The translations under genes and the position numbers were made by a program. Under the pieces are notes generated by a model. The model was not told where the DNA came from. It made no database searches and saw only the letters and a program-made list of their open reading frames with translations. Shown piece by piece: positions 1 through 9,842 of a DNA stretch of 64,000 nucleotides (its first letter is position 1; each line of letters starts with the position of its first letter). This DNA is from Candidatus Acidiferrales bacterium (GTDB taxonomy: Bacteria > Bacteroidota > Ignavibacteria > Kryptoniales > JAKASW01): positions 62,001 to 126,000 of the forward strand of contig DATJAY010000039.1 of the NCBI GenBank assembly GCA_035515795.1. The letters are read 5' to 3'.

Positions 1-1
1 G

Positions 2-235
2 CCAAGCCCGTTTTGCATTCTAGATGAAGTCGATGGTCCGTTGGACGATAACAATACCGACAACTTTGTAAGAATGATCAAGAGATTTTCCGGAGATACG
101 CAGTTCATTGTAATTACTCATAACAAGCGTACCATGGAAGCCGCCGACACTTTGTACGGAGTGACGATGGAGGAGCAGGGAGTTTCAAAAGTCGTCGCGG
201 TTAGATTTGTAGACGATTGGGTGGCAAAGGAATGA
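2..235 (+). CDS. smc: Chromosome segregation protein SMC, C-terminal end (partial)
   Basis: This is the last 77 codons of an SMC ATPase; the gene begins outside the window. The reading frame starts at base 2 and shows the Walker B/D-loop segment [15 protein letters not shown] followed by [20 protein letters not shown], both characteristic of the C-terminal head domain of bacterial SMC. SMC forms a ring with ScpA and ScpB and helps compact and separate the chromosome. The stop codon overlaps the ATG of the next gene (ATGA), so the two are probably translationally coupled. Confidence 0.9.
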   Translation, partial: PSPFCILDEVDGPLDDNNTDNFVRMIKRFSGDTQFIVITHNKRTMEAADTLYGVTMEEQGVSKVVAVRFVDDWVAKE

Positions 236-945
236 CCAGTTTACGACCTAAGGTATTCGTCGACTTTGACGGAACCATCACGACGCAGGATGTCGGGAAC
301 CAATTTTTTAGAAAATTCGGAAACGAAACGGAGTCGCTGAAAGCGGTTGAGATGTGGAAGGCAGGCAAAATGTCCGGACGAGACCTGACGCTGAAAGAGG
401 CTGAATATGTTGCGGTGGACGAGGAAGATGCTTTAAGGTATGTCGAAACTTTCCAGATCGATCCAACATTCAAAGATTTTATCGCATACTGCAGATCGAG
501 CTCGATGGAAATTTCCGTTCTAAGCGATGGACTCGATTTTTACATCAAAAGAATTTTCGACTTGAACGGGATATCGGGTGTCCCGTTTTATTCAAATATT
601 GTTCGTTTCAATTCAAACGGAATCCGTGTTGAGTTCCCTTATCAGTCGGACTGCAGCAAGTGCGGTAATTGCAAGGGTCATCAAATTCTGACGAGGACCG
701 GGATTGATGACGTCGTAATCTACATAGGAAACGGATTTTCGGACCGGTGTGCCGTTCAATACGCCGATGTGATTTTCGCGAAGGACGAGCTGTTGAAATA
801 TTGCGAGGAAAGCAACATCACGTATTTCCCGTTCGAGACTTTTGAAGATGTGATGAGAAAAATGAACAAGACTTTCAATGATGGAAAGTTCAGAAAGCGC
901 CATCGCGCGGAACTGAAACGCAGAGAGGCTTATCTGGCAGAATGA
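232..945 (+). CDS. HAD-IB family phosphatase, MtnX-like
   Basis: A 237-residue haloacid dehalogenase-type phosphatase. Motif I is VDFDGTIT (nucleophile Asp11), motif II lies in SVLSDGLDF, and motif IV is [19 protein letters not shown] cysteine pair in the cap-side region is typical of relatives of MtnX and phosphoserine phosphatase. An in-frame start exists 15 bases upstream at 217, but the ATG at 232 overlaps the smc stop as ATGA and places the DFDGT motif at the usual distance from the N-terminus. The substrate cannot be told from sequence. Its position at the head of a lipid A/envelope gene block might suggest a phosphorylated envelope intermediate, but no methionine-salvage gene is nearby. 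Confidence 0.8.
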   Translation: MTSLRPKVFVDFDGTITTQDVGNQFFRKFGNETESLKAVEMWKAGKMSGRDLTLKEAEYVAVDEEDALRYVETFQIDPTFKDFIAYCRSSSMEISVLSDGLDFYIKRIFDLNGISGVPFYSNIVRFNSNGIRVEFPYQSDCSKCGNCKGHQILTRTGIDDVVIYIGNGFSDRCAVQYADVIFAKDELLKYCEESNITYFPFETFEDVMRKMNKTFNDGKFRKRHRAELKRREAYLAE

Positions 946-1562
946 CGGCATTAATAAATAGAAATTGGAAAAACTATTTGTTCACCTACAGGAGCTATAC
1001 GCCTATCCCTTTTTTGATAGCCATGATATGGTTTGCTTCGCCGACGGTCATGTCGCTCGCTGTTGGTTTCGTCATTTCGCTCTTAGGAGAAGCGATACGT
1101 TTCTGGGGAGTATTATATGCGGGAAGCGAGACACGCACTACAGGAAAGGCGGGCGGGACACAGCTTGTTACAAGCGGCCCTTACGCTCACGTAAGGAATC
1201 CGCTGTACATCGGAAATATCCTGATATACCTAGGTGTTGGAATCATGTCGAATGCCCTTGTACCATGGCTGCAATTGATCGCTCTCTTTTATTTTATTCT
1301 CCAATACCGGGCCATTGTAAGCATCGAGGAAGAATATTTATCGAAGACGTTTTCCGATTGGAAAATCTATTGCGCAAATGTGCGTCGTTTTGTTCCGAAA
1401 TTAAAGACATTTCGAATTAATGATGATGTTGTTCCCGGCAGGCCGAATCCGCGACCTAATTTTCCGAGGGCCGTTCGCTCGGAACGCTCGTCCTTAATTG
1501 CGCTGACTTCATTGACAATTCTCCTGATCGTATTTCGCGTAATATCCAGGGGTGGTGCATGA
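942..1562 (+). CDS. Isoprenylcysteine carboxyl methyltransferase-family membrane protein
   Basis: A 206-residue integral membrane protein with several hydrophobic segments and the ICMT/phospholipid methyltransferase signature GPYAHVRNPLYIGN, followed by an EEEYL...W...Y segment near the C-terminus. Bacterial members use S-adenosylmethionine; the acceptor is usually unknown and is probably a lipid or small hydrophobic molecule. It overlaps the upstream phosphatase by 4 bases and lpxB by 4 bases, so it is co-transcribed with lipid A genes. The C-terminal 40 residues after residue 160 include a further hydrophobic stretch (LTSLTILLIVFRVI). Confidence 0.8.
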   Translation: MTALINRNWKNYLFTYRSYTPIPFLIAMIWFASPTVMSLAVGFVISLLGEAIRFWGVLYAGSETRTTGKAGGTQLVTSGPYAHVRNPLYIGNILIYLGVGIMSNALVPWLQLIALFYFILQYRAIVSIEEEYLSKTFSDWKIYCANVRRFVPKLKTFRINDDVVPGRPNPRPNFPRAVRSERSSLIALTSLTILLIVFRVISRGGA

Positions 1563-2716
1563 GCAAGACTTGTATGATTATTGCTGGTGAAATTTCCGGC
1601 GATAAGCACGCCGCTCGAGTGGTCGAGAGAATGAAAAGAGAAAGAGACCTGCGAGTGATTGGAATCGGAGGAGACAGGATGAAGGCTGCCGGAGTTGAAC
1701 TGCTCTATCATGTGAAAGAAATGTCGGTGATGGGGTTTGGCGAAATCATATCAAAGCTCCCGTTCTTCAGGAAAGTCAGACGCGATTTATCCCGCGTGAT
1801 TGCAGAGGAAAAACCTTCGGCGGTGATTCTCGTCGATTATCCCGGTTTCAATTTACGCTTTGCAGAACTTGCAAAGAGAAAAGGGTTGAAGGTGGTTTAT
1901 TTCATAAGCCCGCAAATATGGGCATGGGGAAAAGGCCGCATAAAGAAAATTCGACGGACTGTAGATTTAATGCTCACCATCTTCAAGTTTGAAGAAGAAA
2001 TGTATAAGAAGGAAAATGTGACCGCTCACTTTATCGGCCACCCCCTCGTCGACGAGATGAAAATTCCGCGCGCCGGCGAGGTCGAGAATTTCCGAGAAAA
2101 GTACTCAAGTGCTCTTTCGGCAGTAAATAAAAGGAGGAAATTTCTTGCGCTGCTGCCGGGAAGTCGGATGCAGGAGATAAAGCGGATTTTGCCGACGATG
2201 CTTGAATCAGTTAAAGTCCTGAAGATGGAATTAGCAGATGATGGCATCGAGCTTGAGACGATAATCGGATGTGCTCCTGGTGTCGAAGATGAAACATACC
2301 ACAAAATCGTGGAACAATCTGGATTCAATGCTCATTTGTGCCTTGAGGTAGAATTGCTGATGAGTTCAGCAGATGCAGGAATGGTGACAAGCGGCACGGC
2401 AACACTTGAGGCAGCTCTGCATAATTTGCCAATCGTGGTCGTGTACAAAACAAGCTTCGCTACATATTTCATAGGAAGATTGCTCGTCCGGTTAAAATCC
2501 ATCTCGCTGGTAAATATCGTGGCACAGCAAGAAATTGTCCATGAATTAGTTCAATACGGCTTCAAACCCCCAATGGCGGCGGCATTCGTCAAAGAGATCT
2601 TGACAGACAATCAAGCTGTGGATGAGATCAGGCGCAAGTATGCAGAACTGAAAAACATTATTGGCGGTGAGGGAGCATGCGACAGGGCAGCCGAATTGAT
2701 ATTGAAGATGATTTGA
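1559..2716 (+). CDS. lpxB: Lipid-A-disaccharide synthase
   Basis: A 385-residue GT19 glycosyltransferase that joins UDP-2,3-diacylglucosamine to lipid X, giving the lipid A disaccharide at the inner face of the cytoplasmic membrane. Recognisable segments run in order: GEISGDKHAARVV near the N-terminus, GIGGDRMKAAGVELLY, QIWAWGKGRIKKI, FIGHPLVDEM, LLPGSRMQEIKRI and the GTATLEAAL sugar-nucleotide site. Length is normal for the family. It overlaps both neighbours, and lpxK follows with a TGATG junction, so the two lipid A steps are coupled. Confidence 0.96.
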   Translation: MSKTCMIIAGEISGDKHAARVVERMKRERDLRVIGIGGDRMKAAGVELLYHVKEMSVMGFGEIISKLPFFRKVRRDLSRVIAEEKPSAVILVDYPGFNLRFAELAKRKGLKVVYFISPQIWAWGKGRIKKIRRTVDLMLTIFKFEEEMYKKENVTAHFIGHPLVDEMKIPRAGEVENFREKYSSALSAVNKRRKFLALLPGSRMQEIKRILPTMLESVKVLKMELADDGIELETIIGCAPGVEDETYHKIVEQSGFNAHLCLEVELLMSSADAGMVTSGTATLEAALHNLPIVVVYKTSFATYFIGRLLVRLKSISLVNIVAQQEIVHELVQYGFKPPMAAAFVKEILTDNQAVDEIRRKYAELKNIIGGEGACDRAAELILKMI

Positions 2717-3762
2717 TGGCACGGGGAATAAGAGATTTATTGTTGCCGTTCAGCACGTTATTTGGCGGTGTTGTTGCGGCAAGAAATTATGGCTATGATA
2801 ATCGTTTTCTTAGGATTAAGAAATTACCGAAGCCGGTCATTTCCGTCGGGAACATCTCCGTCGGCGGTTCGGGCAAGACGCCATTTGTGATGTATTTGGT
2901 AGAAAAGATTTTATCGCTCGGCAAAAAACCGGCTGTTCTGTCGCGGGGGTACAAGCGTGTGACAGATGATTTGATTATTTCATGTCCGCAAAAAGGGATT
3001 GAGCCGGACGTTCGAATGGTTGGAGATGAGCCTGCATTGATCTCCCAGAATTTTCCGGACATTCCCGTCGCTGTCCGGAAGGATCGTTATCATGCCGGGC
3101 TCGATGTCCTTGAAAAATTTGACGTGGATGTTTTCGTCTTGGATGACGGATTTCAAAATAGAGGGCTGCACCGCGACTTGGATTTTGTCCTGCTCAGAGG
3201 CTCCCTGGAAGACCTAAAGGATTATTATTTGCCATCGGGCCGCTTACGCGATTCTAAAAGGAGGATACGCCGGGCCGATCTGGTTGTCCTTACGTCACAC
3301 GGTGAGTGGAGCATCCCCGGGGGGGATTTCCTAAGGAATTACTCGAGTATTCCGATGGCCGGAGTAAGTTTTTTGCCGTGTTATTTCACGGATCATGCCG
3401 GACAGAGATATCCCCTTGAGATGATCGCCGGCAGAGAAGTTGCGGCCTTTTGTGCAATCGCAATGCCCGGACAGTTCTTTTCAGGAATCGAAAGCTTGAA
3501 GCCAGGAGCTGTGTCAAAAAGAACTTTTCGAGATCATCACTGGTTCGACGAATATGATATCGATGAAATATTCGGCGGCAATGAAGACTTGATAGCGGTG
3601 ACGACGGCGAAAGACGCGATGCGGATTTTTCTCGATGAAGAGTTGTGCGAGAAGGAGGAAGTGAAACAGATTTTTGCCCTGAACGAGAAAGCCATGGTCT
3701 GTTTCGGCGAAGATCATATAGAAGCAGCGCTCGTAAAAACCTTTGGTGAAAGTAATGAGTGA
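2716..3762 (+). CDS. lpxK: Tetraacyldisaccharide 4'-kinase
   Basis: A 348-residue kinase that phosphorylates the 4' position of the lipid A disaccharide. The P-loop is SVGNISVGGSGKTPFV (about residues 40-55), followed by the LDDGFQNRGLHRDLD segment typical of LpxK. An upstream in-frame start at 2677 lies inside lpxB; the ATG at 2716 overlaps the lpxB stop as TGATG and gives the normal N-terminus (MARGIRDLLLPFSTLFG, a membrane-associating helix). It directly follows lpxB, whose product it uses. Confidence 0.95.
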   Translation: MARGIRDLLLPFSTLFGGVVAARNYGYDNRFLRIKKLPKPVISVGNISVGGSGKTPFVMYLVEKILSLGKKPAVLSRGYKRVTDDLIISCPQKGIEPDVRMVGDEPALISQNFPDIPVAVRKDRYHAGLDVLEKFDVDVFVLDDGFQNRGLHRDLDFVLLRGSLEDLKDYYLPSGRLRDSKRRIRRADLVVLTSHGEWSIPGGDFLRNYSSIPMAGVSFLPCYFTDHAGQRYPLEMIAGREVAAFCAIAMPGQFFSGIESLKPGAVSKRTFRDHHWFDEYDIDEIFGGNEDLIAVTTAKDAMRIFLDEELCEKEEVKQIFALNEKAMVCFGEDHIEAALVKTFGESNE

Positions 3763-4474
3763 CAGGATCCGAAAGGTAGGAATGTCTGATTGCGGAGAAA
3801 AAGATGTTAATTACGAAAACTTCTTGCGACTTCTTCCCGATTCGGAAATTATCGTGCTGTCGAAACACAATTCAGATGAGCTTGAAAATTGTGACGGCCT
3901 CGTCTTGACGGGCGGCGTCGATGTCGCACCTGAACTTTACGGTGAATGGCCCGATGAAACGGTGAAAGTTGATTCGGAAAGAGATGGCATCGAATATAAG
4001 ATGATCGATGCGGCTTTGAAAAGGGATATCCCGATCGTTGGGATCTGCCGCGGCCTGCAGGTATTAAATGTCTATTTTGGCGGTACGCTGATAATCGATC
4101 TGGAAAAATTTCACGGAAGAAATCACCGGGCAATTTCAGATGATGAAGACAGGTTTCACAAGGTTATTCTGATTAGTGAATCGAAGTTGAAAAATTACAT
4201 AAAGCAGGAGGATGGAATAGTAAATAGTTCGCACCATCAAGCTGCAGACAGGATCGGCAGCGGATTGAAAGTCGTCGCGCGTGCCGATGACGGAACAGTC
4301 GAAGCGATTGAAAGCAGTGATGGACGGAGTATTGTCGCCGTTCAATGGCATCCTGAGCGGTTGAAGGCCGACAGCCCTTTTTCGCGGGGTGTGCTCGCTC
4401 TGTTCGATTATTATCTAAAAGATGCCGTCCCGAAGAAGGTCTTCGGGCAAAAGAGCATTTCTATACAGCAATGA
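3755..4474 (+). CDS. Class I glutamine amidotransferase-like hydrolase (peptidase C26 family)
   Basis: A 239-residue protein of the gamma-glutamyl-gamma-aminobutyrate hydrolase/PuuD type. The nucleophilic cysteine is in VGICRGLQVLN, the oxyanion region is LTGGVDVAPELYGE, and the catalytic histidine is in VQWHPERL. A TTG start at 3743 is possible, but the ATG at 3755 sits within ATGAGTGA across the lpxK stop and is more likely. The substrate is unknown: family members cut gamma-glutamyl amides. Being translationally coupled to lpxK may only reflect operon packing. Confidence 0.82.
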   Translation: MSDRIRKVGMSDCGEKDVNYENFLRLLPDSEIIVLSKHNSDELENCDGLVLTGGVDVAPELYGEWPDETVKVDSERDGIEYKMIDAALKRDIPIVGICRGLQVLNVYFGGTLIIDLEKFHGRNHRAISDDEDRFHKVILISESKLKNYIKQEDGIVNSSHHQAADRIGSGLKVVARADDGTVEAIESSDGRSIVAVQWHPERLKADSPFSRGVLALFDYYLKDAVPKKVFGQKSISIQQ

Positions 4475-4521
4475 TCAAGAGAAAAATATCTTAGAAAATA
4501 ACATTTAATGGAGGTCATAAG

Positions 4522-7317
4522 ATGAGTAAAACGAAATACGTGTATTTCTTCGGCAGCGGAAAAGCCGAGGGAAGGGCTGAAATGAAAAACCTTCTCGGTG
4601 GAAAGGGGGCGAATCTTGCGGAGATGACAAACATAGGTTTGCCGGTTCCTCCGGGATTCACAATCACCACTGAGGTTTGCACATACTATTATGCCAACAA
4701 GAGGAATTATCCTAAGTCATTAAAAGCTGAGGTCGACAAGGCTGTCAAGCGCCTTGAATCATCGGTGGGCGCAAAATTCGGCGAAAAAAATAATCCGCTT
4801 CTGGTTTCCGTCAGGTCCGGTGCGAGGGCTTCGATGCCGGGAATGATGGATACAATTCTTAATCTCGGAATAAATGATACAGTTGTAGAAGGGCTTGCAA
4901 AGAAGACCAACAATCCGCGGTTTGCGTATGATTCCTACAGGCGTTTCGTTCAAATGTACGGTGACGTGGTTCTCGGGTTGAAGCCGATTCACAAAGATGA
5001 AATAGATCCGTTCGAAGCGATCATCGAGCGGAAGAAAAAAGAAAAGGGCGTGCACCATGATACGGAATTAAACGCCAACGATTTGAAGGACCTGGTGATC
5101 AAATTCAAGAATGCCATCAAAGAAAAGACCGGCCACGACTTTCCGGAAAACCCGATAGAGCAGCTGTGGGGAGCGATCGGTGCCGTGTTTGGATCATGGA
5201 ACAACGATCGCGCGATCGCATATAGGAAAATGTACGACATTCCTGAATCATGGGGAACAGCCGTCAACGTAGTTGCCATGGTGTTTGGCAACATGGGCGA
5301 GACCTCAGGTACCGGCGTCGCGTTCACCCGCGATGCGGCGACGGGTGCAAATGTTTTTTACGGTGAATATCTGATGAACGCCCAGGGCGAAGACGTCGTC
5401 GCGGGGATTCGCACTCCCATTCCCATCTCGAAACTTGCTGATGAGAACCCGAAGGTATACAACCAGCTCGAAAAAATTCGCAAGACGCTCGAGAAACATT
5501 ATCGAGATATGAATGATATCGAGTTCACTATTCAAGAGGGTAAACTCTATATGCTGCAGTGCCGCGTCGGTAAGCGAACAGCATTTGCGGCAATCAAGAT
5601 AGCTGTGGACATGGTCGATGAGAAACTGATAACCGAAAAGGAAGCTCTCGGCAGAATCGAGCCTGATCAGTTGAATCAGCTTCTTAGACCGGTATTTGAT
5701 TTGAAGGAAAAAAGTGCTGCGGTGAATGACAGCCGGCTTCTCGCGAAAGGACTGAATGCAGGACCCGGAGCTGCAACCGGACGAATTGTTTTCAACGCAC
5801 CTGACGCTGAAGAGTGGCACAAACGGGGCGAGCAGGTTATTCTAACCCGCATCGAGACTTCTCCTGAAGATATCAGAGGAATGGATGCTGCGAACGGCAT
5901 CCTGACTGCGAGGGGCGGCATGACCTCGCACGCCGCGCTTGTGGCACGCCAGATGGGAAAAGTCTGCGTCGTAGGATGCTCGGCTCTTGAGATTGATTAC
6001 TCGACTCATACAATGCACGTTAATGGAAAAGTTGTTAAAGAGGGCGATTGGATTTCAATCGATGGGACAACCGGCGAGGTCATTCAAGGAAAGGTTGCAA
6101 CAAAGCCGTCGGAAGTCTTGCAGGTTATCATCGACAGAACTCTGGATCCCAAGGATGCCCCGATATTCCAGCAGTTTGAGAAAATCATGAAGTGGGCGGA
6201 CAAATACAGAACCCTGAAAATTCGTACGAACGCCGACCAGCCCGATCAAGCGTCAAACGCAGTGGCATTCGGCGCAGAAGGAATCGGTCTCTGCCGGACT
6301 GAACATATGTTTTTCGGTGAGGGTAAGATCGGGCCGATGCGTGAGATGATTCTCGCTGATACTCTGGACGCGCGCAAGAAGGCACTTGCAAAATTGCTCC
6401 CTCTCCAGCGAGCCGACTTCGAAGGAATTTTTGAAGCCATGAAAGGCATGCCGGTAACGATCAGGACCCTGGATCCGCCGCTCCACGAATTCCTGCCGCA
6501 TGAGGAAAAGGCACAGCGTGCACTAGCCCAGCAAATGGGAATCAGCTATGAGAAAGTCCACCAGCGCGTGGAAGATCTTCACGAGTTCAACCCGATGCTG
6601 GGATTCCGAGGATGCCGGCTGGGCATCATCTATCCTGAAATAACTGAGATGCAGAGCCGCGCTATCTTCGAAGCGGCAGCCAACGTCCAGAAAAAGGGAA
6701 TAAAGGTCGAGCCGGAAGTTATGATCCCGCTCGTCGGCAATGTGAAGGAACTTGACGGCCAGGCAAAGATTGTACGGCAAGCAGCCGAAGAGGTGATGAA
6801 GGAAAAAGGCGTGAAGTTCGAGTATCTTGTCGGAACCATGATAGAAATTCCGCGGGGTGCACTCACTGCCGATGAGGTTGCAAAGACGGCGGAGTTCTTC
6901 AGCTTTGGCACAAATGACTTGACTCAAACAACACTTGGTGTCAGCCGTGACGATGCGGGCCGCTTCCTGATTCCATACACGCAAATGGAAATCTACGCCA
7001 AGGATCCGTTTGAAGTATTGGATCGTGATGGTGTCGGTCAGTTGATGAAGATCGCGAAGGAAAAGGGCCGATCTGTCAAGCCGGGTCTTAAGCTCGGTAT
7101 TTGCGGCGAACATGGCGGCGAGCCGTCTTCGGTCGAGTTCTGTCACATGATTGGACTGAATTATGTCAGCTGCTCGCCATTCAGAGTGCCGATTGCGAGA
7201 CTGGCCGCTGCCCGTGCTGCGCTTACATATCCGGCGAAACCTCCTCTGAAGGCTCGCGGAGCAAGGCAGACGACCAAGAAGCCGTCATCCAAAAGAACGA
7301 AAAAGGCAAGAAGGTAA
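4522..7317 (+). CDS. ppdK: Pyruvate, phosphate dikinase
   Basis: A 931-residue enzyme interconverting pyruvate, ATP and phosphate with phosphoenolpyruvate, AMP and pyrophosphate. The N-terminal nucleotide-binding domain starts with [12 protein letters not shown], the swivelling phosphohistidine domain carries [16 protein letters not shown], and the C-terminal PEP/pyruvate barrel contains [23 protein letters not shown] and the catalytic cysteine region [16 protein letters not shown] ribosome site lies just before the ATG. After the last conserved helix (RLAAARAAL) there is an extra, strongly basic tail of about 28 residues rich in Lys and Arg, which is not typical of the family. Confidence 0.97.
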   Translation: MSKTKYVYFFGSGKAEGRAEMKNLLGGKGANLAEMTNIGLPVPPGFTITTEVCTYYYANKRNYPKSLKAEVDKAVKRLESSVGAKFGEKNNPLLVSVRSGARASMPGMMDTILNLGINDTVVEGLAKKTNNPRFAYDSYRRFVQMYGDVVLGLKPIHKDEIDPFEAIIERKKKEKGVHHDTELNANDLKDLVIKFKNAIKEKTGHDFPENPIEQLWGAIGAVFGSWNNDRAIAYRKMYDIPESWGTAVNVVAMVFGNMGETSGTGVAFTRDAATGANVFYGEYLMNAQGEDVVAGIRTPIPISKLADENPKVYNQLEKIRKTLEKHYRDMNDIEFTIQEGKLYMLQCRVGKRTAFAAIKIAVDMVDEKLITEKEALGRIEPDQLNQLLRPVFDLKEKSAAVNDSRLLAKGLNAGPGAATGRIVFNAPDAEEWHKRGEQVILTRIETSPEDIRGMDAANGILTARGGMTSHAALVARQMGKVCVVGCSALEIDYSTHTMHVNGKVVKEGDWISIDGTTGEVIQGKVATKPSEVLQVIIDRTLDPKDAPIFQQFEKIMKWADKYRTLKIRTNADQPDQASNAVAFGAEGIGLCRTEHMFFGEGKIGPMREMILADTLDARKKALAKLLPLQRADFEGIFEAMKGMPVTIRTLDPPLHEFLPHEEKAQRALAQQMGISYEKVHQRVEDLHEFNPMLGFRGCRLGIIYPEITEMQSRAIFEAAANVQKKGIKVEPEVMIPLVGNVKELDGQAKIVRQAAEEVMKEKGVKFEYLVGTMIEIPRGALTADEVAKTAEFFSFGTNDLTQTTLGVSRDDAGRFLIPYTQMEIYAKDPFEVLDRDGVGQLMKIAKEKGRSVKPGLKLGICGEHGGEPSSVEFCHMIGLNYVSCSPFRVPIARLAAARAALTYPAKPPLKARGARQTTKKPSSKRTKKARR

Positions 7318-7329
7318 AACGTAGTCCCA

Positions 7330-7369
7330 TTTCCGGCCGCTTCTCCAATGAGGCGGTCGGAAATTTTTC
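7330..7369. terminator. Rho-independent terminator after ppdK
   Basis: An 11-bp stem, TTTCCGGCCGC with GCGGTCGGAAA (one G-U pair), encloses an 11-base loop and is followed directly by five T residues. It lies 13 bases behind the ppdK stop and separates ppdK from queA. Confidence 0.85.
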
Positions 7370-7414
7370 CAAAAACATCGAGAAGGGAAAACCAAACAAA
7401 GGGATTATGACTTT

Positions 7415-8452
7415 ATGAAACTTTCTGATTTTAAGTATCCGATTCCTCGCAACTTGATTGCAAAATCTCCTGCTCATCCGCGCGACCATGCGAAAATGAT
7501 GGTCGTCGATAGGAAGACCCAACAGATTGAGGACAAGAACTTTCATGAGATTGCAGATTATCTTGAGAAAGGAGACTCTGTTGTCGTAAATGAAACGAAG
7601 GTTTTTCCTGCGCGCCTGATGGGAAGAAAGGAAAAGACTAACGCAAAGATAGAAGTACTTCTCCTTAGGGAGTTGAATCATGAGGAAGGAATCTGGGATG
7701 TCGTTGTCGAACCTGCAAGGAAGGTCCGAATAGGAAACAAGATCTACTTCGATGAAGAGAAAATGTATGCGGAGGTGATCGACAATACTACCAGTCGCGG
7801 CAGGACTATCAAATTCAATTACAAGGGAGACATCTACAAGATACTCGACAGGATCGGGCAGATGCCGCTGCCGCATTACATCAAGAGAGAACCGACCGAT
7901 AAAGATAAGGAAGACTATCAGACTATCTACGCACGGGTGGTCGGCGCTGTGGCCGCTCCCACCGCGGGACTTCATTTCACGACGCGCCTTTTTTCAAAAC
8001 TGGAAAAGAGGGGCGTGAAAATTCTGCCGGTCACTCTCCACATCGGGATAGGAACGTTTCGAACAGTGGACGTCGAAGATTTGACCAAGCATCGAATGGA
8101 CTCGGAGTTCTTCGAAATCCCGCCTGAGACCGCAAAGGCGATTAACCAATCAATCGATTCCAGAAAGAGAGTATACGCAGTCGGGACCTCGGTCGTGCGG
8201 GTCCTCGAGTCAAATGTCACCACCGACAATCATGTCAAGGCTGGCAGAGGCTGGACGGATAAATTCATCTATCCTCCTTTTGATTTCAAGGTAGTTGACC
8301 ATCTGATAACTAATTTTCATTTACCCGAGACTACGCTGATCATGCTTGTGAGCGCGTTCACCGGTCATGATTTGATGATGCGTGCCTACAAGAAAGCGAT
8401 AAAAGACGGCTACCGGTTCTACAGTTATGGCGATGCAATGTTGATTCTGTAA
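7415..8452 (+). CDS. queA: S-adenosylmethionine:tRNA ribosyltransferase-isomerase
   Basis: A 345-residue enzyme that transfers the ribosyl part of S-adenosylmethionine to preQ1 in tRNA, making epoxyqueuosine. It begins MKLSDFKYPIPRNLIAKSPAHPRD and contains the family segments VVNETKVFPARL, GQMPLPHYIKRE, VAAPTAGLHFT and LHIGIGTFRTVDVEDL, ending with NFHLPETTLIMLVSAF. Length is as usual. It follows the ppdK terminator, and ispD starts on the base after its stop codon. Confidence 0.96.
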   Translation: MKLSDFKYPIPRNLIAKSPAHPRDHAKMMVVDRKTQQIEDKNFHEIADYLEKGDSVVVNETKVFPARLMGRKEKTNAKIEVLLLRELNHEEGIWDVVVEPARKVRIGNKIYFDEEKMYAEVIDNTTSRGRTIKFNYKGDIYKILDRIGQMPLPHYIKREPTDKDKEDYQTIYARVVGAVAAPTAGLHFTTRLFSKLEKRGVKILPVTLHIGIGTFRTVDVEDLTKHRMDSEFFEIPPETAKAINQSIDSRKRVYAVGTSVVRVLESNVTTDNHVKAGRGWTDKFIYPPFDFKVVDHLITNFHLPETTLIMLVSAFTGHDLMMRAYKKAIKDGYRFYSYGDAMLIL

Positions 8453-9181
8453 ATGGGAAAGAAAGTCATTGGTAGTCCCGCGAGGAGCAGGACAGACTTC
8501 CGCGGGATTGGAGTGATCATCCCGGCTGCGGGTGCCGGGAGTCGTCTCGGAGGTCTCGTCAAGCCTCTTGTAGATGTCAACGGTAGCGTGCTCCTCGCGC
8601 GCATCCTAGGTCTCTTCCGAGAACTGACGGACGTCAAAAAAATCTGCATTGCGGTCCCGAAAACTGCTTTTCGCAGATTTGAAGATGTTGTCCAAGCATT
8701 GAAGATGGAGAATCTCACCGTGATTGTCGAAGGAGGAGATAAGAGGGCGATTTCGGTTCGCAATGCATATGAGCAGCTTCGAACTCACATAACTGAGAAA
8801 GATCTTGTGTGCATCCATGATGCCGCGAGACCGCTTCTGTCGAAATCCGACCTTGACTCCGTCATCGACGCGGGATGGAAATATGGAGCAGCATTTCTTG
8901 CGGCAAAAATAAAAGATACTCTGAAGGTAGTTGACGAAAAGAATTTCTGCGAAAGAACTATCGACCGCTCGAGCATTTATGGCGCACAAACGCCGCAGGT
9001 CATGTTGTCGAAATTGCTGTCGAAGGCTTATAAGACGGTCAGGAATATCTCTGAAGCCACGGACGAGATCACGCTGATGGAGAAAATTGGCGTTAAAGCG
9101 TTGGCGGTTGAGCCCCGGCATTTGAATCCGAAACTGACCACACACGAAGACCTGGAGTTGATCAAGAGACTTATTTCCTGA
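8453..9181 (+). CDS. ispD: 2-C-methyl-D-erythritol 4-phosphate cytidylyltransferase
   Basis: A 242-residue nucleotidyltransferase of the MEP isoprenoid pathway, making CDP-methylerythritol from MEP and CTP. The nucleotide site is IIPAAGAGSRLGG, followed by the VCIHDAARPLLS segment, the YGAQTPQV segment and ATDEITLMEKIG. The N-terminus is about 17 residues longer than in the standard enzyme. The glycine-rich loop has LGGLVKP where many IspD proteins have MGG..PKQ, but the other motifs fit IspD better than other cytidylyltransferases. The 3' end overlaps the convergent gene on the minus strand by 11 bases. Confidence 0.87.
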   Translation: MGKKVIGSPARSRTDFRGIGVIIPAAGAGSRLGGLVKPLVDVNGSVLLARILGLFRELTDVKKICIAVPKTAFRRFEDVVQALKMENLTVIVEGGDKRAISVRNAYEQLRTHITEKDLVCIHDAARPLLSKSDLDSVIDAGWKYGAAFLAAKIKDTLKVVDEKNFCERTIDRSSIYGAQTPQVMLSKLLSKAYKTVRNISEATDEITLMEKIGVKALAVEPRHLNPKLTTHEDLELIKRLIS

Positions 9182-9842
9182 TATACTCCGCTCTCAGGAA
9201 GTCGGAAGGTAGAACTTGTCTGCCTTGACTCAGCGCGTCTCCGAACTGCTGACCCAATCTGTTTATAAAAACATCTCTTTGCTGCCCGACAGAATCCAGC
9301 TTGAAAGTCGATTCACCTTCCTCAACCCAAATTCCGATTGCATCTGGCAATTTTTTTGTCCCGGTTTCATAGGTTAAATATGCCGAACCGAAAAAGTGCA
9401 CTAGCTTCGCGCTGTCACCCCATTTGTCCCGCGGCGAGTCTGAAAAAAAGTATCGGGGCAATTTTGTTATTCGCGACGCTGCGTTGACCGAATCTTCGGC
9501 TGGAAGTGGAAGTCGGATGGTGCCTATTAAGGGAAATGTCGGCTTGATAAATGTGCGGTTCAAAACAGCAAACGAGATCGCAAGGAGTGCGTCGCCAACT
9601 CCATTTTCGGATAGTTCCATGCCTTTTTCGAAAAGCAAGTCGATATGTTTGAGCTCCTCGTTTCTTTCTGGGTTCACCTCGGGAAAATCGTCTCCTCTTA
9701 TGTAGCTTCGGAGGCTGTCTGTTATCTGGAGTACACCCGGCTCGAATATTTTTTTCAGAGCATCGAATTGAGCGTAAACACTTCCTGAAAAAAGCAGTGT
9801 CAAAAGAATTGAGAGAAGAAAGTTAAAAAGAGATCGTATCAA
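9171..9842 (-). CDS. Secreted protein of unknown function
   Basis: A 223-residue protein with a clear signal peptide (MIRSLFNFLLSILLTLLFSGSVYAQ, cleavage after VYA). The mature part contains DKWGDSAKLVHFFGSAYLTYE, which recalls the membrane-associated YfiM/DUF2279-like pattern of D(K)..H..GSAYLT, and an N-terminal segment about an 'effector' length of 60 residues without recognisable motif. I cannot assign a function. It overlaps the upstream carboxyltransferase gene by 4 bases (same strand), so it is probably co-transcribed with it. Confidence 0.65.
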   Translation of the reverse strand: MIRSLFNFLLSILLTLLFSGSVYAQFDALKKIFEPGVLQITDSLRSYIRGDDFPEVNPERNEELKHIDLLFEKGMELSENGVGDALLAISFAVLNRTFIKPTFPLIGTIRLPLPAEDSVNAASRITKLPRYFFSDSPRDKWGDSAKLVHFFGSAYLTYETGTKKLPDAIGIWVEEGESTFKLDSVGQQRDVFINRLGQQFGDALSQGRQVLPSDFLRAEYIRK

